A stretch of DNA of 64,000 nucleotides, from positions 35,517-99,516 of the forward strand of contig NZ_QLIX01000019.1 of assembly GCF_003258945.1 (NCBI RefSeq), in the 5' to 3' direction. The position numbers and the translations under genes are program-made. This DNA is from Roseicella frigidaeris (GTDB lineage: Bacteria; Pseudomonadota; Alphaproteobacteria; Acetobacterales; Acetobacteraceae). This document shows positions 9,289-16,937 of this stretch, one piece after another; the first letter of the stretch is position 1; every line of letters starts with the position of its first letter. The notes below the pieces were generated by a model, which was not told where the DNA came from, ran no database searches, and was given only the letters and a program-made list of their open reading frames with translations.

Positions 9289-10890
9289 TCAGGATTTCGT
9301 CACGCCCCAGAAGATGGGCAACGGCCCCTTCTGGATGCCGGAGAGATTGGAGCGCCAGGCCTGGTAGGACAGGAAGAAGCCGGTCGGTGCGTAGACGACG
9401 TTCTCGATCGCCGCCTTGTTCAGGCGCCGGATCGCCGCCTTCTCGCCATCGAGGTCGGTGGCGTCGAACCAGTTCGTCACCTCCGCCTCCACCTCCGGCA
9501 CCTTCGGCCAGCCGAACCAGGCGCCGTCGCCGCTGGCGCGGATGGCGGTGTAGACGGCCGGGTTGATGCAGTCGGCGCCGGCATGCCAGGAGTGGAACAT
9601 GCTCCAGCCGCCCTGGCCCACCGGGTTCTTCATGGCGCGGCGCTGGCCGGTGGTGCCCCAGTCCGTGGCGACGAAATCGACGTTGAAGCCGATGCGCTTC
9701 AGCAGGTCGGCCGTCACGTCGCCCTGCGACTTGGTGATCGGCTGGTCCTGCGCGACGATGCAGGGCACCGGCTCGCCCTTGTAGCCGCTCTCGGCCAGCA
9801 GGCGCTTGGCGAGGTCGAAATTGCGCGGTCCCTTCAGGACCTCGCCGCCCTCCTCGGTGTAGAGCGGAGTGCCGGGCGTGAAATAGCCGGGCAGCGGCTT
9901 CCACAGCTTGTCGTCATCGCCCACCAGGGCGCGCATGTAGTCTTCCTGCGACAGGGCCACCATCACCGCCTGCCGCGCCTTCAGCGAATTGAAGGGCGTG
10001 GTCAGGTGGTTCATGCGGAAGGTGCCGATATTGCCGAGCGGGTCGGCGATGTCGGCGCGGATGTTGCGGTTGCGCTTGAGCGTCGGCACCAGATCGGTGA
10101 TCGGGTTCTCCCACCAGTCGATCTCGCCGTTCTGCAAGGCCGCGGCGGCGGTCGCGGGATCCGGCATGATGACCCATTCGACGCGCTCGATCTGCACCGC
10201 CTTGCCGCCGGCGAGCCAGCTCGCCTTCTCCTGCCGCGGCTGGTAGTCGGCGAATCGCTCGAACACCGCCTTGGCGCCCGGCACCCACTCGTTGCGCAGG
10301 AAGCGCATGGGGCCGGAGCCGACATACTCGTTGATCTGCTGGAAGGGATCGGTCCGGGCGATGCGCTCCGGCATGATGAAGGCCATCGGCGTGGAGTTCT
10401 TGCCGAGCGCCATCAGCATCTTCGGATAGGGCTTCTTCAGCACCCAGCGGAAGCTGCGGTCGTCGACCGCGACCAACTCTTGCTGCAGCGCCTTCAGCAT
10501 CAGCCCCATCGGGTCGCGCGCCGACCAGCGGGTGAGGCTCGCCACCGCGTCCTTCGCCAGGACCGGGCTGCCATCGTGGAATTTCAGCCCCTCGCGCAGC
10601 CGGAAGGTCCAGGTCAGGCCATCGGCCGAGACCGCCTCGGATTCCACCATCTGCCGCTGCGGTCGCAGCTCCTCGTCGAAGCCGTAGAGCGTGTCCCAGA
10701 CCATCGCCGCGGCGTTGCGGACGACATATTGCGTGCCCCAGATCGGGTCGAAATTCGCCAGGTTGGCCTGCGGCACGAAGCGCAGGGTCCGGGACGCCGC
10801 GCCCTGGGACAGCGCCGGCGCCGGCAGACCACCGAGCAGGCCGGCGCCGCCGGCCGCAACGCCGGTCTTCAGGAAGGTCCTGCGGTCCAT
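9289..10890 (-). CDS. ABC transporter family-5 solute-binding protein (array copy 1)
   Basis: This is the periplasmic binding protein closest to the transporter genes, 533 residues. The N-terminus MDRRTFLKTGVAAGGAGLLGG has a twin-arginine export motif (DRRTFLK) and is cut near ALSQG. The mature protein begins TLRFVPQANLANFDPIWGTQYVVRN, the opening of the SBP_bac_5 fold. The middle has FHDGSPVLAKDAVASL and GSGPMRFLRNEW. The tail ends IFWGVTKS, a pattern shared by all copies in the array. Binding proteins of this fold carry peptides, nickel, opines, glycosides or other ligands, so the substrate is open. It is the copy most likely to serve as the cognate partner because it lies just 19 bp from the DppB-type gene. 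Confidence 0.93.
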   Translation of the reverse strand: MDRRTFLKTGVAAGGAGLLGGLPAPALSQGAASRTLRFVPQANLANFDPIWGTQYVVRNAAAMVWDTLYGFDEELRPQRQMVESEAVSADGLTWTFRLREGLKFHDGSPVLAKDAVASLTRWSARDPMGLMLKALQQELVAVDDRSFRWVLKKPYPKMLMALGKNSTPMAFIMPERIARTDPFQQINEYVGSGPMRFLRNEWVPGAKAVFERFADYQPRQEKASWLAGGKAVQIERVEWVIMPDPATAAAALQNGEIDWWENPITDLVPTLKRNRNIRADIADPLGNIGTFRMNHLTTPFNSLKARQAVMVALSQEDYMRALVGDDDKLWKPLPGYFTPGTPLYTEEGGEVLKGPRNFDLAKRLLAESGYKGEPVPCIVAQDQPITKSQGDVTADLLKRIGFNVDFVATDWGTTGQRRAMKNPVGQGGWSMFHSWHAGADCINPAVYTAIRASGDGAWFGWPKVPEVEAEVTNWFDATDLDGEKAAIRRLNKAAIENVVYAPTGFFLSYQAWRSNLSGIQKGPLPIFWGVTKS

Positions 10891-11071
10891 TGTCGTCTCC
10901 CAGTTCCGGCCCGGGCACTCCCGCTGCGCCCGGTTTCGAACCAGCCTGCCTCAGGCTTAGGCAGGGCGCCAGCATCCATCGCCCGCCGCCCCGGCCCGGC
11001 GACAGCCGGCTCGCTCTCGGGAGGGCAGACTTGCACGCGCCATGCCAGCAATCGTGGCAGGCCCGCTGCCA

Positions 11072-12017
11072 TCAGTCCTTGCGCATGCCCCAGAAGACCG
11101 TCACGGGCGCGCGGAAGGCACCGGTGACCCGGCGATTCCAGGCGGAAGGCTGCCAGTAGAAACCGAGCGGGATATAGGGCAGCATCTCCATCGCCCGACG
11201 GTTCAGCGCCTCCGCCACCTGGCGTTGCACCGCCAGATCCGGCGCCTCCACCCAGGCGGCCCGCAGCCGCTCGATCTCGGCATCCTTCGGCCAGCCGAAC
11301 CAGGCGGCATCGCCATTCGTCCGCAGGAACAGGTGGAACACCGGCAGGCTGAGGGACTGGCCGGAGGCGGTGGTGTGAATCAGGCTCCAGCCGCCCCGCT
11401 CCACCGGCTCGCGGCTCGTCCGGCGCTGCACCAGCGTGCCCCAATCGGTCGAGACGAGCTCGAAATTCATCCCCATGCGCTGCAACAGGTCGGCGGTGAC
11501 GAGCGAGAGGGCGTTGATTTGCGGATAGTCGCCGGGCGCGACGAGCACGACCTTCTCATTGGCATAGCCGGCCGCGCGCAGCGCCGCCCGGGCCCGGTCG
11601 AGGCTGTGCGTCTTCAGCACCTCGCTGCCGGCCTCGTTCGCCAGCGGGCCGTGGCAGGCGAACGCGCCGCGCCCAGCGCCGGATGCTCGCGGCGCAGTCC
11701 CGCGCCCGCACCGGCTCGCCGTCATGGAAGCGCAAGCCCTCGCGCAGGGTGAAGGTCCAGGCGAGGCCATCCGCCTCCACCACCCAGCCCTCGGCCATCT
11801 GCGGCCGGATCGTGCCTTGCGCGTCCTGGGCGCAGATCTGGTCGTAGACCATGAAGGCGTGGTTGCGGGTGACGACGGCGGTGGTCCAGACCGGGTCGAG
11901 GCTGGTGAGGTTGGCCTGCGGCACGACGCGCAGCCGGCCTGCTCCCGGCGTCGCGGCGAGCGCGGGCGCCGTCAGGCCCAAGGCGAAAGGCGCCTGCAAC
12001 AGGCCGCGACGGCGCAT
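11072..12017 (-). pseudogene. Family-5 solute-binding protein gene broken by a large internal deletion and frameshift (array copy 2)
   Basis: This gene has an intact beginning and an intact end but no middle. From the ATG at 12017 the reading frame gives a signal peptide and the mature start (RLRVVPQANLTSLDPVWTT). It continues through FHDGEPVRARDCAASIRRWARR and then turns to nonsense near 11675. The expected downstream sequence resumes in another frame (ACHGPLANEAGSEVLKTHS) and runs to the family C-terminus VFWGMRKD. Compared with copy 3, about 200 codons between RRW and the FxxGGPxAN region are lost. The remnant is 946 bp, not a multiple of three, against about 1.58-1.6 kb for the intact copies. 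The deletion edge lies near 11664-11678 in a GC repeat-like string. A functional binding protein is not expected, but the transcript may still be read through. Confidence 0.85.
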
Positions 12018-12020
12018 GGC

Positions 12021-13598
12021 TCAGGCCCTCCGGATGCCCCAGAAGATGGCGAAGCCCTTCACCCGGTCGACCAGCGTGCGGCGATGGGCGGTGATCGAAT
12101 AATAGGCGCCCGTCGGGATGTAGGGCAGCCCCTGCATCGCCGCGACCTGGATCCGCCGCGCCAGTTCCCGGCGCGCCGGCAGGTCCGGCGCATCCAGCCA
12201 GGCGGCGCGCAGCCGCTCCACCTCCGGCAGGTCGGGCCAGCCCGGCGCCGCCTTGTCGCCATCGGCGCGGAGCTGCGCATGGGTGACGGGATTGATGAAA
12301 TCCATGCCGGAGGAGGCGAAGCAGGCGATGGACCAGCCGCCCTGATCGAGCGGTCCGCGATTCATCCGCCGCTGCGCCAGCGTGCCCCAGTCGGTCAGCA
12401 CCACCTCGAGATTGATGTCGAGCTGCCGCAGCAGATCGGCCGCCACCTGCGCCTGGGCGGTGGTGGAGACGATGTCGGTGGTGCCGAGCAGACGCACCCT
12501 CTCGCCGCGATAGCCCGCCTCCTTCAGCGCCTGTCGCGCCGCGGCGATGCTGCGTGGCCCGGTCAGCGGCGCCAGCCCGGCATCGTTGGCGAAGGGGCCG
12601 CCGGGGGTGAAGAAGCCGACGCCCGTCTCGTATTTCGTCGGCTCGGGGCCGACGATCGCGGTCATGAAATCCTCCTGGCTGATCGCCGGCAGGAGGGCGC
12701 GGCGGATCGCCGGGTTGTCGAAGGGCGGCTGGCGGTGGTTGAAGCGGAACTGCCCGGGCAGCGGCAGCGGGTCGATCGGCTCGAGCAGCAGGCCGCGGTT
12801 GCGGCCGAGCAGGGTCTGGATCTCGGCCGGCATCTGCTCCAGCCAGTCCACCTCGCCCGCGCTCAGCGCCGCGGCGGCGGTGCCGGCATCGGGGATGATC
12901 GACCATTCGACGCGGTCGAAATGCACCAGCTTCGGCCCGGCGGTGAGGCCGCTGCCGCCGGCGGGCGTCGGCACGTAGTCGGCGTTGCGGTCCCAGACCG
13001 CGCGGCTGCCCTGGCGGAACTCGTCCATGCGGAAGCGGAAGGGGCCGCTGCCGGTCGGGTCGCGGATCTGCTGGAAGGGATCGGTCGCGGCGATGCGCGC
13101 CGGCATGATGAAGGGCTGCGGATTGGCCGGCATCGCCAGCGCCTCGATCAGCAGCGGGAAGCGCGCGCGCAGTCGGAAGCGGAAGCGCCTGTCGTCGAGC
13201 GCGGCGAGTTCCTCGGTGCGCGCCGCCAGCGCCTGGCCCATGGCGCTGCGCGCCATCCAGCGGCGCAGCGAGACGACGCAGTCCTCGGCCCGCACCGGCG
13301 CGCCGTCATGGAAGCGCAGCCCCTCGCGCAGGGTGATGGTGACGCTGCGGCCCTCCTCCTCCTCGAGATGGCCGGCTGCCATTTGCGGATGCACCCGGAA
13401 GGCCAGGTCCACGCCGTAGAGCGTGTCGTAGACCATGTAGCCGTGGTTGCGGATGACGTTGGAGGTGACCGCGACAGGATCCAGCCCACCGAGATCGGCC
13501 TGCGGCACGAAGCGCAGCACGCGGGCAGAGCTTTGCGAGAAGGCCGGCGCCGCCGGCAGCGCGGCGCCGGCGGCGAGCAGCGTGCGGCGCGCGATCAT
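12021..13598 (-). CDS. ABC transporter family-5 solute-binding protein (array copy 3)
   Basis: This is a full-length periplasmic binding protein of 525 residues. The signal is MIARRTLLAAGAALPAAPAFSQ, with an ARRTLL twin-arginine-like start. The mature opening is RVLRFVPQADLGGLDPVAVTSNV. Conserved blocks include LREGLRFHDGAPVRAEDCVVSLRRW, DPFQQIRDPTGSGPFRFRMDEF and FNHRQPPFDNPAIRRALLPAIS. It ends FAIFWGIRRA. The gene starts inside the end of copy 4 (4 bp ATGA overlap) and stops 3 bp before the broken copy 2, so copies 4, 3 and 2 form one translation-coupled chain. Residues in the putative ligand area differ from copy to copy, so different ligands are plausible. Confidence 0.93.
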   Translation of the reverse strand: MIARRTLLAAGAALPAAPAFSQSSARVLRFVPQADLGGLDPVAVTSNVIRNHGYMVYDTLYGVDLAFRVHPQMAAGHLEEEEGRSVTITLREGLRFHDGAPVRAEDCVVSLRRWMARSAMGQALAARTEELAALDDRRFRFRLRARFPLLIEALAMPANPQPFIMPARIAATDPFQQIRDPTGSGPFRFRMDEFRQGSRAVWDRNADYVPTPAGGSGLTAGPKLVHFDRVEWSIIPDAGTAAAALSAGEVDWLEQMPAEIQTLLGRNRGLLLEPIDPLPLPGQFRFNHRQPPFDNPAIRRALLPAISQEDFMTAIVGPEPTKYETGVGFFTPGGPFANDAGLAPLTGPRSIAAARQALKEAGYRGERVRLLGTTDIVSTTAQAQVAADLLRQLDINLEVVLTDWGTLAQRRMNRGPLDQGGWSIACFASSGMDFINPVTHAQLRADGDKAAPGWPDLPEVERLRAAWLDAPDLPARRELARRIQVAAMQGLPYIPTGAYYSITAHRRTLVDRVKGFAIFWGIRRA

Positions 13599-15175
13599 GC
13601 CCGCCGCAGGTTCCAGAACAGGGCGAAGCCTGGCACCCGCCCTGTCAGGTCGCGCCGCAGCGAGGTGAGCGAGGTGTAGGAGCCGACCGGGATATAGGGC
13701 AGCTCGTCCAGCGCGGTGCGCTGGATGTCGCGGGCGATGCGCTGCTGCGCCTCAAGGTCGGGCGCCTCGAACCAGGCATCGCGCAATTCCTCCAGCCGCG
13801 GCATGGTCGGCCAGCCGAACCAGGCGCCGGTGCCGTTGCCGCGCAGCGGGAAATTGCCGGCGGGATCGGCGAATTCGAAGGAGGCGAAGGCGGTGAGGAA
13901 GACGCTCCAGCCGCCCTTCTCCACCGGCTCGCGGCTGGCCCGGCGCTGGATGACGCTGCCCCAGTCGGTCAGCACGAAATCGAGGTTGACGCCAAGCCGG
14001 CGGAACATGTCGCCCGCCACCTGGGTCATCGCCGCCGGCGCCAGGATGTCGGTCGGGCCGATCAGGCGGATGAGCTGATCGGTGTAGCCCGCCTCCTTCA
14101 GCAGCGCCTTGGCGCGGTCGATGCTGCGCGGCCCGGTCAGCGCCCCCATCCCGGCATCGTTGGCCAGCGGCGTATCCGGGGTGAAGACGCCCATGGGGGC
14201 GAAGAGCGCCGGATCGGGCCCGACGATCGCCGTCATGTAGTCCGCCTGGTCGATCGCCGGCAGCAGGGCCTGGCGCATCTTCTTGTCGTTGAAGGGCGGG
14301 TGCAGGTGGTTGAAGCGCAGGATCGCCGGGTTGCGCAGCCGGTCGATCGGCTCGACGGTGATCTGCCGGTTGCGGCGGAAGAGCTGCTGGATCTCCGGCG
14401 GCGGTTGCTCGTACCAGTCGATCTCGCCGGCCTGCAGCGCCGCCGAGGCGGTCGCTGCATCGACGATGATGTGCCACTCGATGCGGTCGAAATGCGCCCG
14501 CTTCGGCCCGGCCGTCAGGCTCGGCTCGCCGCTGCTGACCGGCACGTAGTCCGGGTTGCGCTGATAGGCGACGAAGCTGCCGGAATTGTATTCCCGCGCC
14601 AGGAAGCGGAAGGGCCCGCTGCCCACCGTCTCCTGGATCTGCTGATAGGGATCGGTGCGGGCGATGCGCTCCGGCATGATGAAGGCGGCCGGGTTGGAGG
14701 GCGTCGCCAGCGCCTGCAGCAGCATCGGGAAGCGCCGCTTCAGCCGGAACCGGAGGCGCCGGTCGTCGAGCGCCGAGAGCTCCTCGATCGCCGGTTCCAG
14801 CTTCTGGCCGATGCTGCTGCGCTTCATCCAGCGCCGGAGCGAGGCGACGCAATCCGCCGCCCGCACCGGCGCGCCGTCATGGAAGCGCAGCCCCTCGCGC
14901 AGCGTGATGGTGCAGAGCCGGTCGTCATCCTCGAAGACCTGGCCGGCCGCCATCTGCGGTTGCGGCCGGAACTGCGCATCCATGCCGTAGAGCACGTCGT
15001 AGACGAGCCAGGCATGGTTGCGGGTGACATTGGCCGTGGTCCAGATCGGGTCCAGGCTGGTCAGGTTGGCCTGTGGCACGAATTTCAGCACGCTGCTGCC
15101 CGCGGGCTGGCCAATGGCCAGGCGTGGCAGGGCAGCGGCCGCAGCCGCGCCGGCCAGGAAATCGCGTCGTTGCAT
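13595..15175 (-). CDS. ABC transporter family-5 solute-binding protein (array copy 4)
   Basis: This is a 526-residue periplasmic binding protein. I chose the ATG at 15175 because it gives a twin-arginine-like export signal (MQRRDFLAGAAAAAALPRL) followed by the expected VLKFVPQANLTSLDPIWTTANV. The reading frame stays open far upstream, but that part lies inside the neighbouring copy 5 gene in another frame and is not coding. Typical blocks are LREGLRFHDGAPVRAADCVASL, DPYQQIQETVGSGPFRFLAREY and FNHLHPPFNDKKMRQALLPAID. The tail is FALFWNLRRA. Its stop overlaps the copy 3 start by 4 bp, and it lies 23 bp downstream of copy 5. Confidence 0.93.
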   Translation of the reverse strand: MQRRDFLAGAAAAAALPRLAIGQPAGSSVLKFVPQANLTSLDPIWTTANVTRNHAWLVYDVLYGMDAQFRPQPQMAAGQVFEDDDRLCTITLREGLRFHDGAPVRAADCVASLRRWMKRSSIGQKLEPAIEELSALDDRRLRFRLKRRFPMLLQALATPSNPAAFIMPERIARTDPYQQIQETVGSGPFRFLAREYNSGSFVAYQRNPDYVPVSSGEPSLTAGPKRAHFDRIEWHIIVDAATASAALQAGEIDWYEQPPPEIQQLFRRNRQITVEPIDRLRNPAILRFNHLHPPFNDKKMRQALLPAIDQADYMTAIVGPDPALFAPMGVFTPDTPLANDAGMGALTGPRSIDRAKALLKEAGYTDQLIRLIGPTDILAPAAMTQVAGDMFRRLGVNLDFVLTDWGSVIQRRASREPVEKGGWSVFLTAFASFEFADPAGNFPLRGNGTGAWFGWPTMPRLEELRDAWFEAPDLEAQQRIARDIQRTALDELPYIPVGSYTSLTSLRRDLTGRVPGFALFWNLRRA

Positions 15176-15198
15176 CGCCCACTCCGCCCCGCCCGGCT

Positions 15199-16794
15199 TC
15201 AGGCGGCTTTCTTCACGCTCCAGAAGAGCGGCATGCCCTTCGGCACGTCGCTGAGGCTGCGCCGATAGGCCGTGGCCTGGAAATACTGGCCGAGCGGCAG
15301 GGTCGGCGCTTCCTCGAAGGCCGCGAGTTGCATCTCGCGTGCCAGGGCTTTCTGGGCGGCGAGGTCGGGCGCGTCGAACCAGCGCTGCCGCAGCGCCTCC
15401 AGCCGCTCCGAGCTCGACCAGCCCCACCAGCCATCCTTGCCATTGCCGCGGATCGGCTGGTTGACGCCGGGATTGATGACGTCGAGCCCGGTCCAGAAGG
15501 TGAAGAACATGCTCCAGCCACCCTTCTCCGGCGGCTCGCGGCTGGCGCGGCGGGCGACGACGCTGGCCCAGTCCATGGCGACGAACTCGACATTCATGCC
15601 GCAGCGGCGGAGCATGTCGTTGCCCACCTGGCCGAGCGCGTTCAGCGTCGGGAAATCGGTCGCGGCGAGCAGCACCACCTTCTCGCCCTTGTAGCCGGCG
15701 GCGGCGATCTCGCGCTTCACCTTGTCGAAGTCGCGCGGGCCCTTCAGCACCTCCAGCCCGGCATCGCTCGCCAGCGGCGTCTCCGGCGGGAAGAAGCCGA
15801 CGCCCTCGCGCCAGAGGCTGCGATCGGTGCCGGTCACCGCCACCATGTAGTCCTCCTGGCTCACCGCCCCCATCAGCGCCCGGCGGATGCCCGGATTGTC
15901 GAAGGGCGGATGCAAGTGGTTGAAGCGGCCCCAGCCGACCAGCCCGGTCGGGTTCGGGTTGTCGATGCGGATGTTGCGGTTGGCCTGCAGCACGGGCAGC
16001 AGGTCCGAGGTCGGCACCTCCCACCAATCCGTCTCGCCGCTCTGCAGCGCCGCGCCAGCGGTTGCCGCATCCGGCGTCACGATCCACTCGACCCGGTCGA
16101 GGTTCACCCGCTTCGGCCCGGCGGTCCAGCTCGGCGTGCCCTGCTCGCGCGGGCGGTACTCGGCGAAGCGCTCATAGACGAAGCGGCTGCCCTGGATCCG
16201 CTCATCCGCCTTGAAGCGGAAGGGGCCGCTCCCGATCATCTCGGAGACCGGCTTCGTGGCATCGGTCTTCGCCAGCCGCTCGGGCATGATGAAGCAGCAG
16301 GGCGTCACCAGGCTGCCCAGCGCCTCGGCCAGCATGGCGTAGGGGCGCTTGAGGCGGAAGACGATGCGGCGGTCGTCGGCCGCGGTCATCTCGGCCAGCC
16401 GCGCGTTCAGCTCCTGCCCGAGCGGATGCCGCCCCGCCCAGCGGCGGATCGAGGCGACGCAATCCTGCGCCCGCACCGGCGAGCCGTCGTGGAATTGCAG
16501 CCCGGGCCGCAGCGTGATCGTCCAGCGCAGCCCGTCCTCCTCGACCACATGGCCCTCGGCCATCTGCGGCGTGACGCGGAACTCCGCATCCATGCCGTAG
16601 AGCGTGTCGAAGACCATGAAGCCGTGGTGGCGGGTGACATAGGCGGTGGTGATGTGCGGGTCGAGGATGCCGAGATCCGATTGCGGGATGAATTTCAGCA
16701 GCCTGGCCGCCGCCGGCTGCGCCAGGGCCGGCGCCGCGAGGACGCCGCCCAGCGCCAGCCCGGCGCCGCCGATGAAAAGATCGCGTCGCTGCAT
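15199..16794 (-). CDS. ABC transporter family-5 solute-binding protein (array copy 5)
   Basis: This is a 531-residue periplasmic binding protein. The signal MQRRDLFIGGAGLALGGVLAAPALAQ is followed by LLKFIPQSDLGILDPHITTAYVTRHHGF. By eye it is most like copy 6: both have a TTAYVTRxHGF opening, a LHPPFxNPGIRRAL block and a GYKGEKVVLL stretch, and both end with FW and lysines (FWSVKKAA here). Copies 5 and 6 therefore look like the most recent duplication pair. The gene is intact, with the ATG at 16794. A 143 bp spacer with a strong hairpin separates it from copy 6 upstream, unlike the tight joins elsewhere in the array. Confidence 0.93.
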   Translation of the reverse strand: MQRRDLFIGGAGLALGGVLAAPALAQPAAARLLKFIPQSDLGILDPHITTAYVTRHHGFMVFDTLYGMDAEFRVTPQMAEGHVVEEDGLRWTITLRPGLQFHDGSPVRAQDCVASIRRWAGRHPLGQELNARLAEMTAADDRRIVFRLKRPYAMLAEALGSLVTPCCFIMPERLAKTDATKPVSEMIGSGPFRFKADERIQGSRFVYERFAEYRPREQGTPSWTAGPKRVNLDRVEWIVTPDAATAGAALQSGETDWWEVPTSDLLPVLQANRNIRIDNPNPTGLVGWGRFNHLHPPFDNPGIRRALMGAVSQEDYMVAVTGTDRSLWREGVGFFPPETPLASDAGLEVLKGPRDFDKVKREIAAAGYKGEKVVLLAATDFPTLNALGQVGNDMLRRCGMNVEFVAMDWASVVARRASREPPEKGGWSMFFTFWTGLDVINPGVNQPIRGNGKDGWWGWSSSERLEALRQRWFDAPDLAAQKALAREMQLAAFEEAPTLPLGQYFQATAYRRSLSDVPKGMPLFWSVKKAA

Positions 16795-16843
16795 TGCCCG
16801 GCCTCCGCCTTCGTCACCTGGTCCGTGCGGCGCACTAGACCAT

Positions 16844-16875
16844 GCGGCGCGCCGCCGTTCCAGGCGGCGCGCCGC
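16844..16875. other. Perfect 13-bp hairpin between binding-protein copies 6 and 5
   Basis: The arms 16844-16856 and 16863-16875 are exact reverse complements, all G and C, with a 6-nt loop (GTTCCA). On the minus (transcribed) strand no run of T follows, so this is not a classic intrinsic terminator. Such intercistronic stems are known to stabilise the 3' end of an upstream message or to dampen readthrough. Either effect here would set copy 6 apart from copies 5 to 1. The role is an inference. Confidence 0.55.
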
Positions 16876-16937
16876 GCCTTTCCCCTATCCGGATCATTGC
16901 CGGGCGACGCGCCGCCCTGGCGCGCCGCCCCGCCGGC

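Noticed and set aside
10930..10970. tRNA T-loop-like GGTTTCGAACC and small hairpins between binding-protein copies 1 and 2
   Set aside because: No acceptor, D-arm or anticodon structure surrounds the T-loop-like string. The two alternative 6-bp stems (AGCCTG/CAGGCT and CCTGCC/GGCAGG) are short and expected by chance at this GC content.
11556..12017. A separate functional 153-residue protein at the start of broken copy 2
   Set aside because: It is the N-terminal part of a solute-binding protein followed by frameshifted sequence, lacking both lobes needed for ligand binding.
15176..16087. Upstream extension of binding-protein copy 4 to give an 830-residue protein
   Set aside because: The extra part lies within copy 5 in another frame and has no fold-like pattern. 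The ATG at 15175 gives a clean export signal and matches the length of the other copies.
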